Shown here: positions 33,668 to 43,734 of the stretch, in pieces
Layout: each line of letters starts with the position of its first letter
How positions within the stretch are numbered: position 1 is the stretch's first letter
The notes under the pieces: model-generated
Seen by the model: only the letters and a program-made list of their open reading frames with translations
What the model was told of the DNA's origin: nothing
The model's database searches: none
Source of the DNA: Arthrobacter sp. YD4
GTDB lineage: Bacteria; Actinomycetota; Actinomycetes; Actinomycetales; Micrococcaceae
DNA length: 64,000 bases
Direction: 5' to 3'
Assembly (NCBI RefSeq): GCF_030410515.1
Contig: NZ_JAUHHD010000003.1
Location: 372,001-436,000 of the forward strand
Position numbers and translations under genes: made by a program

Positions 33668-34312
33668 TTGATCAGTTTTCTCCGCGGAACCGTTGCGCAC
33701 GTCGGCCTCTCCTCGGCGGTGATCGACCTCAACGGTGCCGGCATGAGCGTCTACGCCACTCCGCAGACCCTCAGCAAGCTCCACGTCGGCGAAGAGGGCA
33801 AGGTCTTCACCTCGCTCATCGTCCGCGAAGACTCGCTCACCCTCTTCGGCTTCGCCAGCGACGACGAGCGCGAGGTCTTCGACATCCTGCTCAGCGTCAG
33901 CGGCGTCGGGCCCCGGCTGGCGCTGGCGGTCCTCGCCGTCCACGACCCCGAGGCCATCCGTGTCGCCGCCCACTCCGGCGACGGCAAGGCGTTCACCAAG
34001 GTCCCCGGCATCGGCCCCAAGGTCGCCGGCCGCATCGTGCTCGAACTCGCCGGCAAGCTGGTCCCGCACGGCACTACCGACGCCGCCGCCCCGGTCCGCT
34101 CGGTCGAGGCCGTGTGGAAGCCGCAGGTGGTCGCGGCCATGACCAGCCTCGGCTGGTCCGAGAAGGACGCCACCAGCAGCATCGACAAATCCCTGGCCGA
34201 CTCCCCGGAACTGGCCGAGCGCGGCAACGTCGCTGAGATCCTCCGCGCCACCTTGCGCTGGCTCGGCCAGGATGGCGCCCGTGCCGGGAACCGGGTAGGC
34301 ACTCGTGGCTGA
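33668..34312 (+). CDS. ruvA: Holliday junction DNA helicase subunit RuvA
   Basis: A 214-residue RuvA. Domain I (OB fold) covers [13 protein letters not shown] to about residue 65. Domain II has two helix-hairpin-helix motifs, [16 protein letters not shown] and [19 protein letters not shown], which bind the junction. The C-terminal domain III ([19 protein letters not shown]) contacts RuvB. The start is TTG at 33668 with CAGGAG 7-8 nt upstream, directly behind the LexA box. It overlaps ruvB by 8 bp. Confidence 0.96.
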   Translation: MISFLRGTVAHVGLSSAVIDLNGAGMSVYATPQTLSKLHVGEEGKVFTSLIVREDSLTLFGFASDDEREVFDILLSVSGVGPRLALAVLAVHDPEAIRVAAHSGDGKAFTKVPGIGPKVAGRIVLELAGKLVPHGTTDAAAPVRSVEAVWKPQVVAAMTSLGWSEKDATSSIDKSLADSPELAERGNVAEILRATLRWLGQDGARAGNRVGTRG

Positions 34313-35381
34313 GCCGTCCCTCGTCGCCGGGGGAGAGGAACCCGAGGAGCGCGCCATCGAGGCGGCGCTCCGGCCCAAGAACCTGCACGACTTCGTCGGC
34401 CAGCACCGGGTCCGCAAGCAGCTGTCCCTGGTCCTTGAGGCCTCCCGGATCCGCGGCCGCAGCGCCGACCATGTGCTGCTCTCCGGCCCTCCCGGCCTGG
34501 GCAAGACCACCCTGTCCATGATCATCGCCGCGGAAATGAACGCCCCGCTCCGGATCAGCAGCGGCCCCGCTATCCAGCACGCCGGCGACCTCGCGGCCAT
34601 CCTGTCCTCGCTCTCCGAGGGCGAGGTGCTGTTCCTGGATGAGATCCACCGCATGTCCCGGCCCGCCGAGGAGATGCTGTACATGGCCATGGAGGACTTC
34701 CGCGTCGACATCGTCGTCGGCAAGGGAGCCGGGGCCACCGCCATTCCGCTGGAACTGCCGCCGTTTACCCTGGTCGGTGCCACCACCCGCGCCGGCCTGC
34801 TGCCCGGTCCGCTGCGTGACCGCTTCGGCTTCACCGGCCACCTCGAGTTCTACGCCGTCGAGGAACTGGAACTGGTGCTCCGCCGCTCCGCCGGGCTGCT
34901 GGACCTGAAGGTCAACTCGGCCGGATTCAGCGAGATCGCCGGACGCTCCCGCGGCACGCCCCGCATCGCCAACCGGCTGCTGCGCCGGGTCCGCGACTGG
35001 GCGCTGGTGCACGGCGTGGAGCAGATCGATGCCCGCAGCGCCTCGGCCGCCCTGGACATGTACGAGGTGGACAAGCGGGGCCTTGACCGGCTGGACCGCG
35101 CCGTCCTGGAAGCGCTGATCACCAAGTTCGGCGGCGGCCCCGTGGGCCTGTCCACGCTGGCGATTGCCGTCGGCGAGGAAACCGAGACCGTCGAAACCGT
35201 CGCCGAGCCCTATCTGGTCCGGGAGGGCCTGCTGGGCCGCACCCCGCGCGGACGCATAGCCCTCGCCCCCGCCTGGACCCATCTGGGCTTCGCGGTTCCC
35301 GCCGGGGTCTTCGGACAGGAACCCCTGGACCTCTTCGAGGAAGACGGCGCCGGCGGGGAACCGGCCGCAACCCATCCGTAA
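34305..35381 (+). CDS. ruvB: Holliday junction branch migration ATPase RuvB
   Basis: A 358-residue AAA+ motor. Walker A is [15 protein letters not shown], Walker B is [11 protein letters not shown], sensor 1 region [21 protein letters not shown], and sensor 2 / arginine finger region [19 protein letters not shown]. The C-terminal winged helix ends with [17 protein letters not shown]. It hydrolyses ATP to drive branch migration with RuvA. GTG start is inside the end of ruvA, so the two are coupled. Confidence 0.97.
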   Translation: MAEPSLVAGGEEPEERAIEAALRPKNLHDFVGQHRVRKQLSLVLEASRIRGRSADHVLLSGPPGLGKTTLSMIIAAEMNAPLRISSGPAIQHAGDLAAILSSLSEGEVLFLDEIHRMSRPAEEMLYMAMEDFRVDIVVGKGAGATAIPLELPPFTLVGATTRAGLLPGPLRDRFGFTGHLEFYAVEELELVLRRSAGLLDLKVNSAGFSEIAGRSRGTPRIANRLLRRVRDWALVHGVEQIDARSASAALDMYEVDKRGLDRLDRAVLEALITKFGGGPVGLSTLAIAVGEETETVETVAEPYLVREGLLGRTPRGRIALAPAWTHLGFAVPAGVFGQEPLDLFEEDGAGGEPAATHP

Positions 35382-35460
35382 CCGGCAATAGCACTCGCCC
35401 GGGCCGTTTTCCCTTTAGACTGGTATGACGCTCGGCACGTTCGGGCCTTCGTTTCCGCAG

Positions 35461-35480
35461 GGCGGCTCCCGCCAGCCGCC
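35461..35480 (+). other. Small hairpin in the ruvB-yajC intergenic region
   Basis: GGCGGCT / AGCCGCC, a 7-bp stem with a 6-nt loop, lies in the 202-bp gap between ruvB and yajC. TAGACT at 35416-35421 upstream is a candidate -10 element, which would leave a leader of about 155 nt for yajC-secD-secF. I recognise no known riboswitch or structured RNA in it. Confidence 0.3.
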
Positions 35481-35583
35481 GCTGGCCGGCATGGGTTTGC
35501 TGCCGGGCCGTGCGCCGCGTGGCCAGGGACGAAGCTGACGGTGCTGTGAAACCAGCTTGCAAGTACAGAACGGAACTTTCCCC

Positions 35584-36021
35584 TTGGATCCAATGACAAT
35601 TCTCCTGTTCGTCATGCTCGGCGTGTTCGTCTTCATGATGTTCCGCCGCAACAAGAAGACGCAGCAGCAGCAGGCAGAGCTCCAGTCGAAGTTCGGACCC
35701 GGCGTTGACGTGATGACCAGCTTCGGCCTGTTCGGCCGCATCGTCTCCATCGACGACGCCGAGAACAAGGTTGTCCTGGAACTCTCCCCGGGCAACACCG
35801 CCACGGTTCACCGCCAGGCCGTGACCAAGATCGTCGAGCCGGTCGCCGCCGCCGAGGAGCCTACCGTGGTCCCCGACGACGCCTCCTCGCTCACCCTCGG
35901 CAACGCCGACACCCACGACGCCGGCGTCACCGGTGCAGCCCCCGCCGCTGAGGCCCCGCGCGCCGAAACGCCGGAGGAAACCCTGCGCCGCCTGAACGAT
36001 GAGAACAGGAAAGACAGCTAG
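35584..36021 (+). CDS. yajC: Preprotein translocase subunit YajC
   Basis: A 145-residue membrane protein accessory to SecDF. One N-terminal membrane helix (MTILLFVMLGVFVFMMF) is followed by RRNKKTQQQQAELQSKFGPGVDVMTSFGLFGRIVSID, the YajC hallmark. The C-terminal 55 residues are acidic, Ala/Pro-rich and probably disordered, longer than in E. coli. The start is uncertain: TTG at 35584 with GGAA 8 nt upstream was chosen, ATG at 35593 would remove three residues. It is followed by secD and secF. Confidence 0.9.
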   Translation: MDPMTILLFVMLGVFVFMMFRRNKKTQQQQAELQSKFGPGVDVMTSFGLFGRIVSIDDAENKVVLELSPGNTATVHRQAVTKIVEPVAAAEEPTVVPDDASSLTLGNADTHDAGVTGAAPAAEAPRAETPEETLRRLNDENRKDS

Positions 36022-36063
36022 TCTGCCTCCTGAGCTACCCGCGGAACCACGGTGCGCGGGCAT

Positions 36064-36098
36064 CCGCCGGTGCGGGCCTGAGAGGTCTGCGCCGGCGG
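36064..36098 (+). other. Hairpin between yajC and secD
   Basis: A 10-bp stem CCGCCGGTGC / GCGCCGGCGG (one G-U pair) with a 15-nt loop, then TTCTT. It lies in the 106-bp gap between two cotranscribed genes and may attenuate or process the message rather than fully terminate it. Confidence 0.45.
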
Positions 36099-36127
36099 TT
36101 CTTCCGTAAACAATAGAAAGATCGACA

Positions 36128-37903
36128 ATGGCACGAACTGGCCCTAAAAACTCAGCCCGCAGGGTGCTGGTCTGGCTTGGCGTTATCCTCGTCGCCCTGA
36201 CCGCAGTCCTGGCCGGCGGCACCATGGCCGGACAGGCCAGCTGGGCTCCCAAGCTCGCCCTGGACCTCGAAGGCGGAACCCAGATGATCCTGGCGCCCAA
36301 GGTCGAGGGCAACACGGGCATCAACGAAGACCAGCTCAACCAGGCCGTGGCGATCATCCGCCAGCGCGTGGACGGCTCCGGCGTCGCCGAGGCCGAAATC
36401 TCCACCCAGTCCGGACGCAACGTCGTCGTCAGCCTCCCGGGTACCCCCTCCAAGGAGACCCGCGCCCTGATCCAGGCCTCCGCGGACATGAACTTCCGCC
36501 CGGTCATCCAGGCCGGCGCCGGCGCGGCCGTGCCCGAAGCCCAGCGCACTCCCGAGGACAAGCTGCCCAAGCCCACCGCCGCTCCCGCGAACAGCAGCGA
36601 CGAGAACTGGGTCACCGCCGACGTCTACAAGAAGTTCGAGGCGCTCGACTGCGACAACCCGTCCCAGGACAAGCAGGAACGCTCCGACCCGGCCAAGCCG
36701 CTGGTCACCTGCGAGCCCGCCGCGGACGGCAAGCCCGCGGTCAAGTACATCCTCGGACCGGTGGAGGTGAAGGGCTCGGACATCAAGACCTCCTCCTTCC
36801 AGCTCCAGCGCGGTGCCCAGGGTGCCGTCACCAACGAGTGGGCCGTCGACATCCAGTTCAACGACCAGGGCACCGCCAAGTTCAAGACCGTCACCGAGCG
36901 GCTGAACCAGTTCTACGTCGCCGCCGGCGGCGCCACCGGTTCGGACCCGAAGTCCCAGTTCGCGATCGTCCTGGACGACCAGGTCATCTCCGCCCCGCGG
37001 TCGCAGGCCGTCATCACCGACGGTCGTCCGCAGATTACCGGCGGCTTCACCGAACAGTCCGCCAAGGCCCTGTCCGACCAGCTCCGCTTCGGTGCCCTGC
37101 CGATCAGCTTCGACATCCAGAGCGAGCAGCAGATCTCCGCCACCCTCGGCGGGGAGCAGCTGCGCATGGGCATGCTCGCCGGACTCATCGGCCTACTGCT
37201 GGTGGTCGTGTACTCGCTGTTCCAGTACCGGGCCCTCGGCTTCGTCACCGTTGCCTCGCTCGTCGTCGCCGGCGCGCTGACATACCTCGCTATCGCGATC
37301 CTGGGCTGGACGGAGAACTACCGCCTGTCCCTGGCCGGCGTGGCCGGCATCATCGTGGCCATCGGCCAGACCGCCGACTCCTTCATCGTCTACTTCGAAC
37401 GCATCCGCGACGAACTGCGCGAAGGCCGCGGCCTGGTCTCGGCCGTGGAGAACGGCTGGAAGCGCGCCAAGCGGACCGTCCTGGCCTCCAAGGCCGTGAA
37501 CCTGCTGGCCGCCCTGGTGCTGTACTTCGTCGCCGTCGGCAACGTCCGCGGCTTCGCCTTCACCCTGGGCCTGACCGCGATCGCCGACCTGATCGTCGTC
37601 TTCATGTTCACCCACCCGACGCTGCAGCTGCTGGCCCGGACCAAGTTCTTCGGCGAGGGCCACACCTTCTCCGGCCTGGACCCCAAGCGCCTCGGCGCGG
37701 TGCCGCTGTACCGCGGCGCGGGCCGGATCCGGACCCCCGAGGACAAGCCGGTCGCCGTCGTGCGCGCCAAGAACACCAAGGCCGCGGCCGAAGCCGAACG
37801 GCGCATGACGATCGCAGAACGGCGTCTCGCGGAACGGCAGGAGCAGGCCGGCCAAAGCCAGCTCGCCGGTTCCGGCAAGAACTCGTCCAAGGAGGGCAAG
37901 TAA
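36128..37903 (+). CDS. secD: Protein translocase subunit SecD
   Basis: A 591-residue polytopic protein that uses the proton gradient to help late steps of Sec export. After the first membrane segment comes the conserved LALDLEGGTQMIL, then the large periplasmic-type P1 domain (about 45-340, longer than usual with a variable Lys/Asp-rich part at 165-210). Five further membrane segments follow from MGMLAGLIGLLLVVVYSLFQYRALG, with AIGQTADSFIVYFERIRDELREG and the cytosolic Lys/Arg/Ala-rich tail. ATG at 36128 has AGAAAGA upstream. The secF ATG follows its stop with no gap. Confidence 0.96.
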   Translation: MARTGPKNSARRVLVWLGVILVALTAVLAGGTMAGQASWAPKLALDLEGGTQMILAPKVEGNTGINEDQLNQAVAIIRQRVDGSGVAEAEISTQSGRNVVVSLPGTPSKETRALIQASADMNFRPVIQAGAGAAVPEAQRTPEDKLPKPTAAPANSSDENWVTADVYKKFEALDCDNPSQDKQERSDPAKPLVTCEPAADGKPAVKYILGPVEVKGSDIKTSSFQLQRGAQGAVTNEWAVDIQFNDQGTAKFKTVTERLNQFYVAAGGATGSDPKSQFAIVLDDQVISAPRSQAVITDGRPQITGGFTEQSAKALSDQLRFGALPISFDIQSEQQISATLGGEQLRMGMLAGLIGLLLVVVYSLFQYRALGFVTVASLVVAGALTYLAIAILGWTENYRLSLAGVAGIIVAIGQTADSFIVYFERIRDELREGRGLVSAVENGWKRAKRTVLASKAVNLLAALVLYFVAVGNVRGFAFTLGLTAIADLIVVFMFTHPTLQLLARTKFFGEGHTFSGLDPKRLGAVPLYRGAGRIRTPEDKPVAVVRAKNTKAAAEAERRMTIAERRLAERQEQAGQSQLAGSGKNSSKEGK

Positions 37904-38911
37904 ATGGCCAGCTTCGCTACATTCGGTAACGAGCTCTACACCGGCAAGCGCTCCTACGACTTCGTCGGGTCCAAGAAGATCTGGTTCCTGATCGCGGCGG
38001 CCGCCGTCGCGCTCTCGATCCTCCTCCCGGTGGTCAAGGGCGGCTTCAACCTCGGCATCGAGTTCCGCGGCGGCTCCGAGTTCACCGTCTCCAACGTCAA
38101 GGACCGCGACCCGGGCCTCGGCGAGAAGGCGGTCCAGGACGTCGTCTCCGGCAGCCTGCCGCGGGTGGCCAACGTCGCCGGCAACACCATGCGGATCCAG
38201 ACCGACAAGCTTACCGACGACGAGACGCTGAAGATCAAGGACGGTCTGACCAAGGCCTACGGCGTGACGGACAACGAGGTGACCTCCACCTTCGTCGGCC
38301 CCACCTGGGGTGCGGACGTGACCCAGCAGGCCCTGCTCGGCCTGGCCGTATTCGTCGGCCTCGCCGCGGTGCTGATGGCGCTGTACTTCCGGACCTGGAA
38401 GATGTCCCTCTCGGCCCTGGCCGGCATGGCGGCCACGATGTTCATCACCGCCGGCGTGTACTCGCTCAGCGACTTCGAGGTCACCCCGTCCGCGATCATC
38501 GGCTTCCTCACGGTCCTCAGCTACTCGCTGTACGACACCGTGGTGGTCTTCGACAAGATCCGCGAGAACACCGCGGACCTGCAGGCGTCCACCCGGCGGA
38601 CCTTCGCCGAAGAGGTCAACCTGGCCGTCAACCAGACCCTGGTCCGCTCCATCAACACCATGATGGTGGCGATCCTGCCGGTCGGCGCGATCCTCTTCAT
38701 CGGTGCCGGGCTCCTCGGCGCCGGCACCCTGCGCGACCTGTCGCTCGCCCTCTTCGTGGGCATCCTGATCGGCACCGCCGCCACCATCTTCGTCGCCGCC
38801 CCGCTGTACGCGTGGCTGCGCCAGGGTGAGCCGGAACTGGTCAAGCAGGCCAAGCGGGTGCAGCAGCGCCGGGCGGACAACGCCGCCAAGACCGCCGCCG
38901 CGACCGCCTGA
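37904..38911 (+). CDS. secF: Protein translocase subunit SecF
   Basis: A 335-residue SecF. Markers are the early FVGSKKIWFL, GIEFRGGSEFTV, and the membrane domain SYSLYDTVVVFDKIRENT with VNQTLVRSINTM. Six membrane segments fit the family. It forms the SecDF complex with the preceding gene; the ATG directly follows the secD TAA. The unit ends in a strong hairpin, so yajC-secD-secF is separated from rel. Confidence 0.96.
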   Translation: MASFATFGNELYTGKRSYDFVGSKKIWFLIAAAAVALSILLPVVKGGFNLGIEFRGGSEFTVSNVKDRDPGLGEKAVQDVVSGSLPRVANVAGNTMRIQTDKLTDDETLKIKDGLTKAYGVTDNEVTSTFVGPTWGADVTQQALLGLAVFVGLAAVLMALYFRTWKMSLSALAGMAATMFITAGVYSLSDFEVTPSAIIGFLTVLSYSLYDTVVVFDKIRENTADLQASTRRTFAEEVNLAVNQTLVRSINTMMVAILPVGAILFIGAGLLGAGTLRDLSLALFVGILIGTAATIFVAAPLYAWLRQGEPELVKQAKRVQQRRADNAAKTAAATA

Positions 38912-38930
38912 CAGGCCACCACAGCAGCAC

Positions 38931-38979
38931 CGCCCGACGGGCCGGAGAACGTCCAGGACGCTCTCCGGCCCGTCGGGCG
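38931..38979 (+). terminator. Strong hairpin terminator after secF
   Basis: A perfect 18-bp stem (38931-38948 with 38962-38979) around a 13-nt loop that itself contains GTCC-A-GGAC. There is no long U-tract, as is common in actinobacteria. It closes the secF transcript before the rel promoter region. Confidence 0.8.
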
Positions 38980-39014
38980 TTCGCGCCGGTTATCGAACTG
39001 TCTCGCCGCGGGAA

Positions 39015-39020
39015 TACACT
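39015..39020 (+). promoter_or_regulatory. Candidate -10 element for rel
   Basis: TACACT, with TTATCG or TCGAAC 16-19 bp upstream as weak -35 candidates. A start site near 39027 gives a short leader of about 27 nt with the GAAGAGG ribosome-binding site for the TTG at 39054. Confidence 0.4.
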
Positions 39021-39053
39021 TGAGTAATTAACGGGTTGGAAGAGGTTGCTTTC

Positions 39054-41447
39054 TTGGAAGAACGTTCGACGTCGGCGCCTGCAGTACCGGCGGAAGAGGC
39101 CCACGGCCAGGGTTCACAGACTGGCGTGGCCGCTCCCGGACGCCCCGACGCGGCCGTGCCCGTCGACAACACCGGCACCCGCCCCACTTTCCCCGGCCGG
39201 CGCGAACGCACCCGCTCACGCCTGGCCCGCCTCACCGGCCGCGGCACCCCCGCCTACTCGCCGATCCTGGAGCCGTTGCTGCGCACCGTCCGCGCCAACA
39301 ACCCCAAGGACGACTTCGAACTGATCCAGCGCGCCTTCGTGGTCGCCGAACGCTGCCACCGCGGCCAGAAGCGCAAGAGCGGGGACCCGTACATCACCCA
39401 CCCCGTGGCGGTGGCGACCATCCTGGCCGAACTCGGCATGAACGGCACCACCCTCGCCGCTGCCCTGCTGCATGACACGGTGGAGGACACCTCCTACACG
39501 CTGGATGACCTCAAGGGGGAGTTCGGGCCCGAGGTGGCCATGCTGGTGGACGGCGTCACCAAGCTGGACAAGGTCAGCTTCGGCGAGGCCGCACAGTCCG
39601 AGACCGTCCGCAAGATGGTCGTGGCCATGGCCAAGGACATCCGCGTCCTCATGATCAAGCTCGCGGACCGGCTGCACAACGCCCGAACCTGGCGTTTCGT
39701 CTCCGCCGAATCCTCGGCCAAGAAGGCCCGCGAGACCCTGGAAATCTTCGCGCCGCTGGCCCACCGCCTCGGCATGAACACCATCAAGTGGGAACTCGAA
39801 GACCTCTCCTTCGCCGCGCTCTACCCCAAGGTGTACGAGGAGATCGTCCGCATGGTGGGGGAGCGCACCCCCGAACGCGAGAAGAACCTGGCGGTCATCC
39901 GCAACCAGATCACCGAGGACCTGCGCGCGGCCAAGATCAAGGCCACCATCACCGGACGGCCCAAGCACTACTACTCGATCTACCAGAAGATGATCGTCCG
40001 CGATAAGGACTTCGACGACATCAACGACCTCATGGGCGTCCGCGTCCTGGTCGACTCGGTCCGCGACTGCTACGCCGCCCTCGGTGCGATGCACTCCCGC
40101 TGGAACCCGCTGCCCGGCCGGTTCAAGGACTACATCGCGATGCCGAAGTTCAACATGTACCAGTCGCTGCACACCACGGTGATCGGCCCCGGCGGCAAGC
40201 CGGTGGAAATCCAGATCCGCACCCACGAGATGCACCGCCGCGCCGAGTACGGCGTCGCCGCCCACTGGAAGTACAAGGACCAACCCAACCGCACCGCCGC
40301 CGGCCCCGGAAGCCCGCGCGACGGCGACATGGGCTGGCTGCGCTCCCTGGTGGACTGGCAGCAGGAAACTTCTGACCCGGGCGAGTTTTTGGACTCACTG
40401 CGCTTCGAGATCAACGCCCGCGAGGTCTTCGTCTTCACCCCCAAGGGCGAGGTCATGGCCCTGCCGGCCGGGTCCACCCCGGTGGACTTCGCCTACGCCG
40501 TGCACACCGAGGTGGGTCACCGGACCATCGGCGCCCGCGTCAACGGCAAACTCGTCCCGCTCAACAGCGAACTCAACCACGGCGACTGGGTGGAAATCTT
40601 CACCTCCAAGGCGGAGGGTGCGGGCCCCAGCCAGGACTGGCAGCACTTCGTCAAGAGCGCCCGGGCCCGGAACAAGATCCGTCAGTGGTTCAGCAAGGAA
40701 CGCCGCGAAGAGGCGATCGACCGCGGCAAGGACCTGCTCACCAAGGCGATGCGCAAGCAGAACCTGCCTCTGCAGCGACTGATGACCCACGACGCCCTCG
40801 CCGCGATCGCCGAGGACTTCAAATACACGGACATCTCCGGCCTCTACGCCGGCGTGGGCGACGGACACACCTCCGCCCAGTCCGTGATGGAACGCCTGGT
40901 CGAGAGCCTCGGCGGCAACGACACCCCCGAAGACGACCTCACCGAGGTCTCCATCCCGGCCCAGGTGTCCAAGACCCGGTACTCCGACTCCGGCGTCGTG
41001 GTCCGCGGCGTGGACGACGTCTGGGTCAAGCTGGCCCGCTGCTGCACCCCTGTGCCGCCGGACCCGATCCTGGGCTTCGTCACCCGCGGCTCCGGCGTCT
41101 CGGTCCACCGCACCGACTGCACCAACGTCTCCGGGCTGATGGACCAGCCGGACCGGATCGTCGAGGTCGAGTGGGCACCCACCCAGTCGAGCGTGTTCCT
41201 CGTGGAGATCCAGGTCGAGGCACTGGACCGCAAGTCGCTGCTCTCCGACGTCACCCGGGTGCTCTCCGAGAACCATGTGAACATCCTCGCCGCCAGCGTC
41301 CACACCTCCACCGACCGGGTGGCGATCTCCAAGTTCGCCTTCGAGATGGGCGATCCGAAGTACCTGAGCCACGTGCTCAGCGCTGTTCGCAGGATCGACG
41401 GGGTCTTCGACGTCTACCGGACCACCGGCAACCGCCGCCGCAGCTAG
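39054..41447 (+). CDS. relA: Bifunctional (p)ppGpp synthetase/hydrolase
   Basis: A 797-residue Rel enzyme of the stringent response. In order: HD hydrolase domain ([22 protein letters not shown], and [17 protein letters not shown]), synthetase domain ([42 protein letters not shown]), TGS ([28 protein letters not shown]), zinc-finger-like region with RCCTPVPPD, and a C-terminal ACT domain ([17 protein letters not shown]). Both enzymatic halves look intact. TTG at 39054 was chosen because GAAGAGG lies 8 nt upstream; TTG at 39036 has its G-run too close. Confidence 0.95.
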   Translation: MEERSTSAPAVPAEEAHGQGSQTGVAAPGRPDAAVPVDNTGTRPTFPGRRERTRSRLARLTGRGTPAYSPILEPLLRTVRANNPKDDFELIQRAFVVAERCHRGQKRKSGDPYITHPVAVATILAELGMNGTTLAAALLHDTVEDTSYTLDDLKGEFGPEVAMLVDGVTKLDKVSFGEAAQSETVRKMVVAMAKDIRVLMIKLADRLHNARTWRFVSAESSAKKARETLEIFAPLAHRLGMNTIKWELEDLSFAALYPKVYEEIVRMVGERTPEREKNLAVIRNQITEDLRAAKIKATITGRPKHYYSIYQKMIVRDKDFDDINDLMGVRVLVDSVRDCYAALGAMHSRWNPLPGRFKDYIAMPKFNMYQSLHTTVIGPGGKPVEIQIRTHEMHRRAEYGVAAHWKYKDQPNRTAAGPGSPRDGDMGWLRSLVDWQQETSDPGEFLDSLRFEINAREVFVFTPKGEVMALPAGSTPVDFAYAVHTEVGHRTIGARVNGKLVPLNSELNHGDWVEIFTSKAEGAGPSQDWQHFVKSARARNKIRQWFSKERREEAIDRGKDLLTKAMRKQNLPLQRLMTHDALAAIAEDFKYTDISGLYAGVGDGHTSAQSVMERLVESLGGNDTPEDDLTEVSIPAQVSKTRYSDSGVVVRGVDDVWVKLARCCTPVPPDPILGFVTRGSGVSVHRTDCTNVSGLMDQPDRIVEVEWAPTQSSVFLVEIQVEALDRKSLLSDVTRVLSENHVNILAASVHTSTDRVAISKFAFEMGDPKYLSHVLSAVRRIDGVFDVYRTTGNRRRS

Positions 41448-41470
41448 CCTCGGAAGATTGCCCTCACCGG

Positions 41471-42076
41471 CTACCCACTGCCCTCCCGGACCCTTTCCAG
41501 CACCGCGAGGGCCGAGTTCTTGTACGGCAGCCGCGGCACGGCCTCGACCGCCCGGACCAGCAGGTTTAGGCGTACGGGCAGTTCCGGGGCGGACAGCAGT
41601 GCGGTGAGCGCGGGCACGGCGTGTTCCGGCCTGACGTGCAGGGCGATGTCGACGGCGGTGCGCAGCGGGCTGGAGACCATCAGGCCCCCCAGGCTCACCA
41701 CATCCATGGTCCCGAGCCGCGTCTCGTGGAAGCTGCAGCCCCTGGCTCCGCGAAGGCTGGAGATCCGCCGGTTGGCATCCACCAGCAATGCCAGCCGGTC
41801 CGGCTCCCGGGCGCAGCCGTAGATCCAGGCCGCGGTCATCCGGCCGGCCACCACCCGCTGCCGGATGGCGGCCGGGATCAGTGCCGCCGCGGCCCGTGCG
41901 CGGAGCTGCGGGGTGGCCGGGGCCCCGGGCGGCAGGAAGCCGCGCTGGGAGATCCGCGCCAGCACGCCGTCGGCCGCCATGGCCTGCAGTTCCGCCCACG
42001 AGAAGAGCGGCCCCGGCGAGTACAGCACGGGCGGGTCGAGCCCCGAGGGGACGGAGGGGACCGGCGGAAGGGTCAT
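41471..42076 (-). CDS. Hypothetical protein, AbiEi-antitoxin-like
   Basis: A 201-residue protein resembling the actinobacterial proteins labelled AbiEi-like antitoxin. After an N-terminal SWAELQAMAADGVLARISQRGF that could be a small wing-helix, the core has MTAAWIYGCAREPDRLALLVD and GLMVSSPLRTAVDIALHVRPEHAVPAL. No partner toxin is next to it, so a toxin-antitoxin role is not supported by context; the family label is tentative. ATG at 42076 lacks a good ribosome-binding site and has CACGAT 6 nt before it, a near-match to the leaderless pattern. It converges on rel. Confidence 0.6.
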   Translation of the reverse strand: MTLPPVPSVPSGLDPPVLYSPGPLFSWAELQAMAADGVLARISQRGFLPPGAPATPQLRARAAAALIPAAIRQRVVAGRMTAAWIYGCAREPDRLALLVDANRRISSLRGARGCSFHETRLGTMDVVSLGGLMVSSPLRTAVDIALHVRPEHAVPALTALLSAPELPVRLNLLVRAVEAVPRLPYKNSALAVLERVREGSG

Positions 42077-42111
42077 TGAGCCATCGTGCCGCGGTCCCCG
42101 GACATGGAACA

Positions 42112-42149
42112 GGCCCCGGTCCCGTCATGTGGATAACGGGGCCGGGGCC
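42112..42149 (-). terminator. Hairpin downstream of the DUF349 gene
   Basis: A 14-bp stem GGCCCCGGTCCCGT / ACGGGGCCGGGGCC with one G-U pair and a 10-nt loop, 38 bp after the DUF349 stop in its direction of transcription. Confidence 0.6.
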
Positions 42150-42186
42150 CGGTGAACACCTGTCCGGGCCGCTGGGCCCCGACGTA

Positions 42187-43674
42187 TCAGGAGAGTTCGC
42201 TCGCGGAGCGCTCCAGCTGTTCCAGCCACGCCTGGCGGGCCTCGAGGGCCTCCCGGGCGTCCTTGATCTTCCGCTCGTCTCCGGCCTTCTCGGCCTTGGC
42301 GAGGTCCTCCTTCAGACCGGCGATGGCCGATTCCAGCTGCGAAAGCGCGCTGTTGGTGCGGGCCTTCGTCTCCGGGTTGGAGCGCTTCCAGTTCTCGTCC
42401 TCGGCGTGCCGGACGGCGTCCTCGACCTTGCGGAGACCGGCCTCGACGCGGCCCATGTCGGCGCGGGGAACCTTGCCGGCTTCCTCCCAGCGGTCACGGA
42501 TGGACTGCAGCGCCTTCTTCGCGGCGGCGAGGTCCGTGATCGGCAGCAGCCCGTTGGCCTCGGCCAGGAGCGCCTCCTTCACCACGAGGTTCGCGCCGTA
42601 TTCCTGGTCTATTTCCTCGTTGGCGGCCTGGCGGTTCGTGAAGAACACATCCTGGGCGGCGCGGAAGCGGGCCCAGAGCGCGTCGTCGTCCTTGCGGCTG
42701 GCGCGAGGGGCGGCCTTCCACTGGTCCATCAGGCGGCGGTATTCGCCGGCGGCGTAGCCCCACTCGGTGGAGGAGGAGAGCGCCTCGGCCTCGACGATCA
42801 GCTTCTCCTTCGCGGCCTTGGCGGCGGAGTTGTTGCTGTCCAGCTGGGAGAAGTAGGCGCGGCGGTGCCGGTCGAAGACGGTGCGCGCGGCGCGGAACCG
42901 CTTCCACAGGGCGTCCTCGTTGCTGCGGCCGAGCCGGACGCCGCTCTTCTGGGCGGTCTTCCAGTTCTCGAACAGCTCGTTCATCCGGGCGCTGGAGGTC
43001 TTCCACTGCACCTGGGACGGATCCTGCGCGGAGATCTGCTCGGCCTCGGCGACGATCGCCTCACGGGCAGCGAGCTCGGCGGCGCGGACGGCGTCGTGTT
43101 CGGCCTTTTCGGACTTCTCCAGTTCGGTGATCTGGCCGGAGAGGGTGTCCAGGCGGCCCTCGGCGGCGCGCAGGTCGCCCACCATGTTCCGCTCGGCCAG
43201 CTGCTCGCGCAGGTGGGTGACGGTCTTCTGCATGTCCGCGGCGGGGGCCTTGGACGCGACGCGCTGTTCCAGCAGGACGATCTGGGCCACGACGTCGTCG
43301 TACTTGCGGGCGAAGTACGCCAGCGCCTCGTCGTCGCTCACGCCGGGGTACTGGCCCACCGGGTGCTCGGCGCCATCGATGGTGAGGAAGACGTGGCCGT
43401 CACCCTCCACCCGGCCCCAGCGGGCGGCCTCGGCGGCCGAGGTGCTCGGGGCAGCTGCGGCGACGGCGGGAGCGGCCGGCGACGGCGCTGCCTTGGGCCG
43501 TGCCGCGAACGCGGCGGGGGAGGGAGCAGGGCGCGGGGCCGGCCGGGGGGCGGCCGCCGGAGCCGGAGCCGAGGCGGCCTCCGCCGCGGGGGCCTGTTCC
43601 GTCACCGGCGCGCCGGATTCGGTCTCGCTGGCAGCTGCTGCCACTGTTTCGTCGGATTTCTGACTGTCTGTCAC
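42187..43674 (-). CDS. DUF349 domain-containing coiled-coil protein
   Basis: A 495-residue helical protein with several DUF349 (PF03993) repeats, each with a W-K/R-x-A pattern such as WKTAQKSGVRLGRSNEDALWKRFRAARTVFDRHRRAYFSQLD and WKAAPRASRKDDDALWARFRAAQDVFF. The N-terminal 90 residues are Ala/Pro-rich and disordered. The rest predicts long coiled coil. Function is unknown. The start is GTG at 43674 (VTDSQKSDE); an ATG at 43728 would add 18 non-conserved residues. It is preceded on the same strand by the cyclophilin gene. Confidence 0.85.
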   Translation of the reverse strand: MTDSQKSDETVAAAASETESGAPVTEQAPAAEAASAPAPAAAPRPAPRPAPSPAAFAARPKAAPSPAAPAVAAAAPSTSAAEAARWGRVEGDGHVFLTIDGAEHPVGQYPGVSDDEALAYFARKYDDVVAQIVLLEQRVASKAPAADMQKTVTHLREQLAERNMVGDLRAAEGRLDTLSGQITELEKSEKAEHDAVRAAELAAREAIVAEAEQISAQDPSQVQWKTSSARMNELFENWKTAQKSGVRLGRSNEDALWKRFRAARTVFDRHRRAYFSQLDSNNSAAKAAKEKLIVEAEALSSSTEWGYAAGEYRRLMDQWKAAPRASRKDDDALWARFRAAQDVFFTNRQAANEEIDQEYGANLVVKEALLAEANGLLPITDLAAAKKALQSIRDRWEEAGKVPRADMGRVEAGLRKVEDAVRHAEDENWKRSNPETKARTNSALSQLESAIAGLKEDLAKAEKAGDERKIKDAREALEARQAWLEQLERSASELS

Positions 43675-43734
43675 CGCTAGAAGTCTTTCGCTTGGAGGGA
43701 AATACCGGGACCGATGCTCCGGGAGCACGGCTGG

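Noticed and set aside
41471..42076. A toxin-antitoxin module
   Set aside because: The protein is AbiEi-like at best and there is no adjacent toxin gene; neighbours are rel and a DUF349 gene.
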